Source: Candidatus Omnitrophota bacterium
GTDB lineage: Bacteria; Omnitrophota; Gorgyraeia; JAGLLT01
Length of the DNA: 47,136 bases
NCBI GenBank assembly: GCA_030632085.1
Contig: DAOVJY010000007.1
Coordinates: 8,001 to 55,136, forward strand
Direction of reading: 5' to 3'
Of the stretch, positions 45,969-47,136 are shown in pieces. A program made the position numbers and the translations under genes. The first letter of the stretch is position 1. Each line of letters starts with the position of its first letter. Under the pieces are notes generated by a model. That model searched no databases. It was not told the DNA's origin and saw only the letters and a program-made list of their open reading frames with translations.

Positions 45969-46826
45969 ATGATTTATCTCTATAGTGGTTCTGGTGCAGG
46001 GGGTTTCGATCTTGAGGATATTCGCGTTTCATCCGCAGAACTATCAGGGCTATTAAAAAATACAAAAGTTTTATTACAGGCTAATTATGGGAAGAAAGTC
46101 TGTAAATTATTGGATAAATTTTCATTTGAGATTTTTAGCGGTACTAATTACTTTAATGATGATTTCTTTGTTCTTTATGCAAAAATCTCTATTCAGGAAT
46201 ATGCAAAATTAAAAAAGACAGAATTTGGTAAAAAACATAAAACCGAATTTGCTGCGATAGCACGCACTATTACAGAATTGGGTCCTTTTATTCGACATAT
46301 AGCAATTGATTATACAATAGAACCCGATATCCCATTAGTGAAACAGCCTTCCTTGGAAATTACTTCTTCAATAGTTCAGCAAGCGCTGGAGGATGCTAGA
46401 AATCTCATCCAAACATCTGGTGCAACTAGCGCAGTAGATAGAGTTCATACGGCATTTCATGGGTATCTTCAGGCTATATGCAAAACAAATATAATTACTT
46501 ATGAAAGAGGGGATAGTGTTATAGATTTATTTAAAGCAATTAAAGAGAATCATCCTAAAATAAAAAAAGATTTAAGTGACCCCAATATTAATAAAATATT
46601 CCGTTCAATGTCTGCAATTATTGATTCTATAAATCAACTTCGAAATAATGCAAGCGTAGCTCACCCTAATGAAAACCTGCTTCCGAAAGCAGAAGCTGTC
46701 TTTACTATAAATGCAATTACAACGTTGTTACATTATTTAGATGAAAAATTGAAAAAAACTCCTAACAAATCGCTCCACACCGACCAGATTTGCCGCCTAA
46801 AAAGCGGCGGCAAATCTGGTCGGTGA
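45969..46826 (+). CDS. Abortive-infection (Abi_C-type) protein in an integron-like cassette
   Basis: 285 residues, soluble. Residues 1-130 form an N-terminal region I do not recognise. Residues about 138-262 match the abortive-infection C-terminal domain pattern: VDRVHTAFHGYLQAIC (156-171), LFKAIKENHP (187-196), and INQLRNNASVAHPNENLLPKAEA, where R225 and H232 form an R-x6-H pair preceded and followed by helices, as in HEPN ribonucleases. Abi_C proteins are linked to phage defence by growth arrest or cell death. Residues 264-285 are encoded by an attC site, and the stop lies in its right arm, typical of integron cassette genes. It has its own promoter. Base composition and the repeats around it suggest horizontal acquisition. 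Defence activity is inferred, not shown. Confidence 0.75.
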   Translation: MIYLYSGSGAGGFDLEDIRVSSAELSGLLKNTKVLLQANYGKKVCKLLDKFSFEIFSGTNYFNDDFFVLYAKISIQEYAKLKKTEFGKKHKTEFAAIARTITELGPFIRHIAIDYTIEPDIPLVKQPSLEITSSIVQQALEDARNLIQTSGATSAVDRVHTAFHGYLQAICKTNIITYERGDSVIDLFKAIKENHPKIKKDLSDPNINKIFRSMSAIIDSINQLRNNASVAHPNENLLPKAEAVFTINAITTLLHYLDEKLKKTPNKSLHTDQICRLKSGGKSGR

Positions 46827-46840
46827 GCTCAACGTTATGT
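46760..46840 (+). mobile_element. Integron attC recombination site
   Basis: 81 bases. The left core is TCCTAAC (46760-46766) and the right core GTTATGT (46834-46840), with L boxes CGCTCCA (46771-46777) and TGAGCTCA (46824-46831). Between them are two perfectly complementary 20-base arms (46778-46797 and 46806-46825) around an 8-base loop. Order, spacing and the imperfect outer boxes are those of an attC; recombination would occur in the right core after its G. Confidence 0.88.
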
Positions 46841-47083
46841 AAAAGATTTATTGGGGACAGCGACCGTTTTATTGATATTTTAGACGCAAATCGGGATGTA
46901 TCTCTTTGGAAAATACTCAGAACTCCCTTTTAGCTGTAATACTAATTTCATGGAACTACTTCGTAGGTGGTACAGGTACATAATTAAAAGCAAAGACAGA
47001 AAAACCGCCGGCCCCACAGTCAAAGCTTGTGGTGTGGTGTTGGTTAGGGTAAATTATTGATAGATCAATTTTGCCAAAACTTC
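46841..47083. other. Gene-free stretch after attC
   Basis: With the adjoining repeat this leaves about 300 bases without a gene. No reading frame of note. It would be the start of a following cassette or flanking DNA. GGGGACAGCGACCGTTTT (46853-46870) looks like the short palindrome-associated sequences found beside REP-type transposases, without a clear partner. A CCACA/TGTGG pair lies near 47010-47035. Nothing else is recognised. Confidence 0.6.
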
Positions 47084-47136
47084 ATATTTTACGGACTTCG
47101 TATATCCTTATATTATGGATAAAATGCGGAATATAA
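47084..47136. repeat. 53-bp repeat, right copy, reaching the window end
   Basis: Same 53 bases as 45805-45857; the start points are 1279 bases apart. The sequence stops exactly at the end of the shared segment, so the true repeat may extend further. Confidence 0.95.

Noticed and set aside
46853-46870. REP element beside a REP-type transposase
   Set aside because: Only a short resemblance; no inverted partner or transposase gene is visible.

Overview
The window reads as an AT-rich chromosomal segment of a Gram-negative-type, peptidoglycan-making bacterium. It is almost entirely coding and nearly all on the + strand. Gene content and order (ruvCAB-queH-spoIID-queA-tgt-yajC-secDF-recJ, then dnaG-rpoD, then a long dcw cluster) would suit an uncultured lineage such as Omnitrophota or a relative. 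That placement is inference; no rRNA is present to test it. MurE carries the DNPR motif of meso-diaminopimelate-adding enzymes. The left edge cuts ruvC and the right edge ends exactly inside a repeat, so this may be a whole contig.

Layout. (1) 1-10562: Holliday-junction processing (ruvC', ruvA, ruvB), queuosine synthesis (queH, queA, tgt) interleaved with a SpoIID-like amidase-family gene, Sec accessory genes (yajC, fused secDF) and recJ. (2) 10565-14186: an unusual membrane block with a divergent SecY carrying a C-terminal DUF2007-like domain, a PilM/PilN/PilP-like fusion, and a secretin-like protein made only of N-domains. (3) 14273-18333: tRNA-Ala(CGC), a cupin, a membrane-anchored thermonuclease, an OB-fold-like protein, AMMECR1, RsmE and MtaB. 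(4) 18394-24289: a strong promoter with a hairpin at its start point, then cvpA, a nucleoside hydrolase, a NIF3-like gene, dnaG and rpoD, closed by a bidirectional terminator. (5) 24288-27479: two GT-C membrane glycosyltransferases, one on the minus strand and one with TPRs. (6) 27561-29046: a consensus promoter, tRNA-CAT and tRNA-Val(CAC), a zinc-ribbon coiled-coil protein and an RNase HI. (7) 29193-45600: a compact division and cell-wall (dcw) operon from mraZ to ftsA. It starts with a TTGACA-17-TATAAT promoter and a three-copy, 10-bp-period GTGG operator suited to MraZ. ftsZ does not follow ftsA.

(8) 45601-47136 is the accessory end and the most interesting part. It holds a degenerate heptamer tandem array, a 53-bp sequence present in two identical copies (45805-45857 and 47084-47136) with a core resembling a XerC/XerD (dif/pdif) site, and between them a gene with its own promoter. 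The gene encodes a protein with an abortive-infection (Abi_C-type) C-terminal domain and a HEPN-like R-x6-H motif. It ends inside a well-formed integron attC site, with the stop codon in the right stem arm. This looks like an integron gene cassette carrying a probable phage-defence gene, parked behind the dcw operon with no integrase in view.

Most of the window is housekeeping. Replication, repair and transcription genes (RuvABC, RecJ, DnaG, RpoD), export (SecDF, YajC, SecY-like), tRNA/rRNA modification (QueH, QueA, Tgt, MtaB, RsmE) and wall synthesis with division each form translationally coupled groups, with overlaps or gaps of a few bases.
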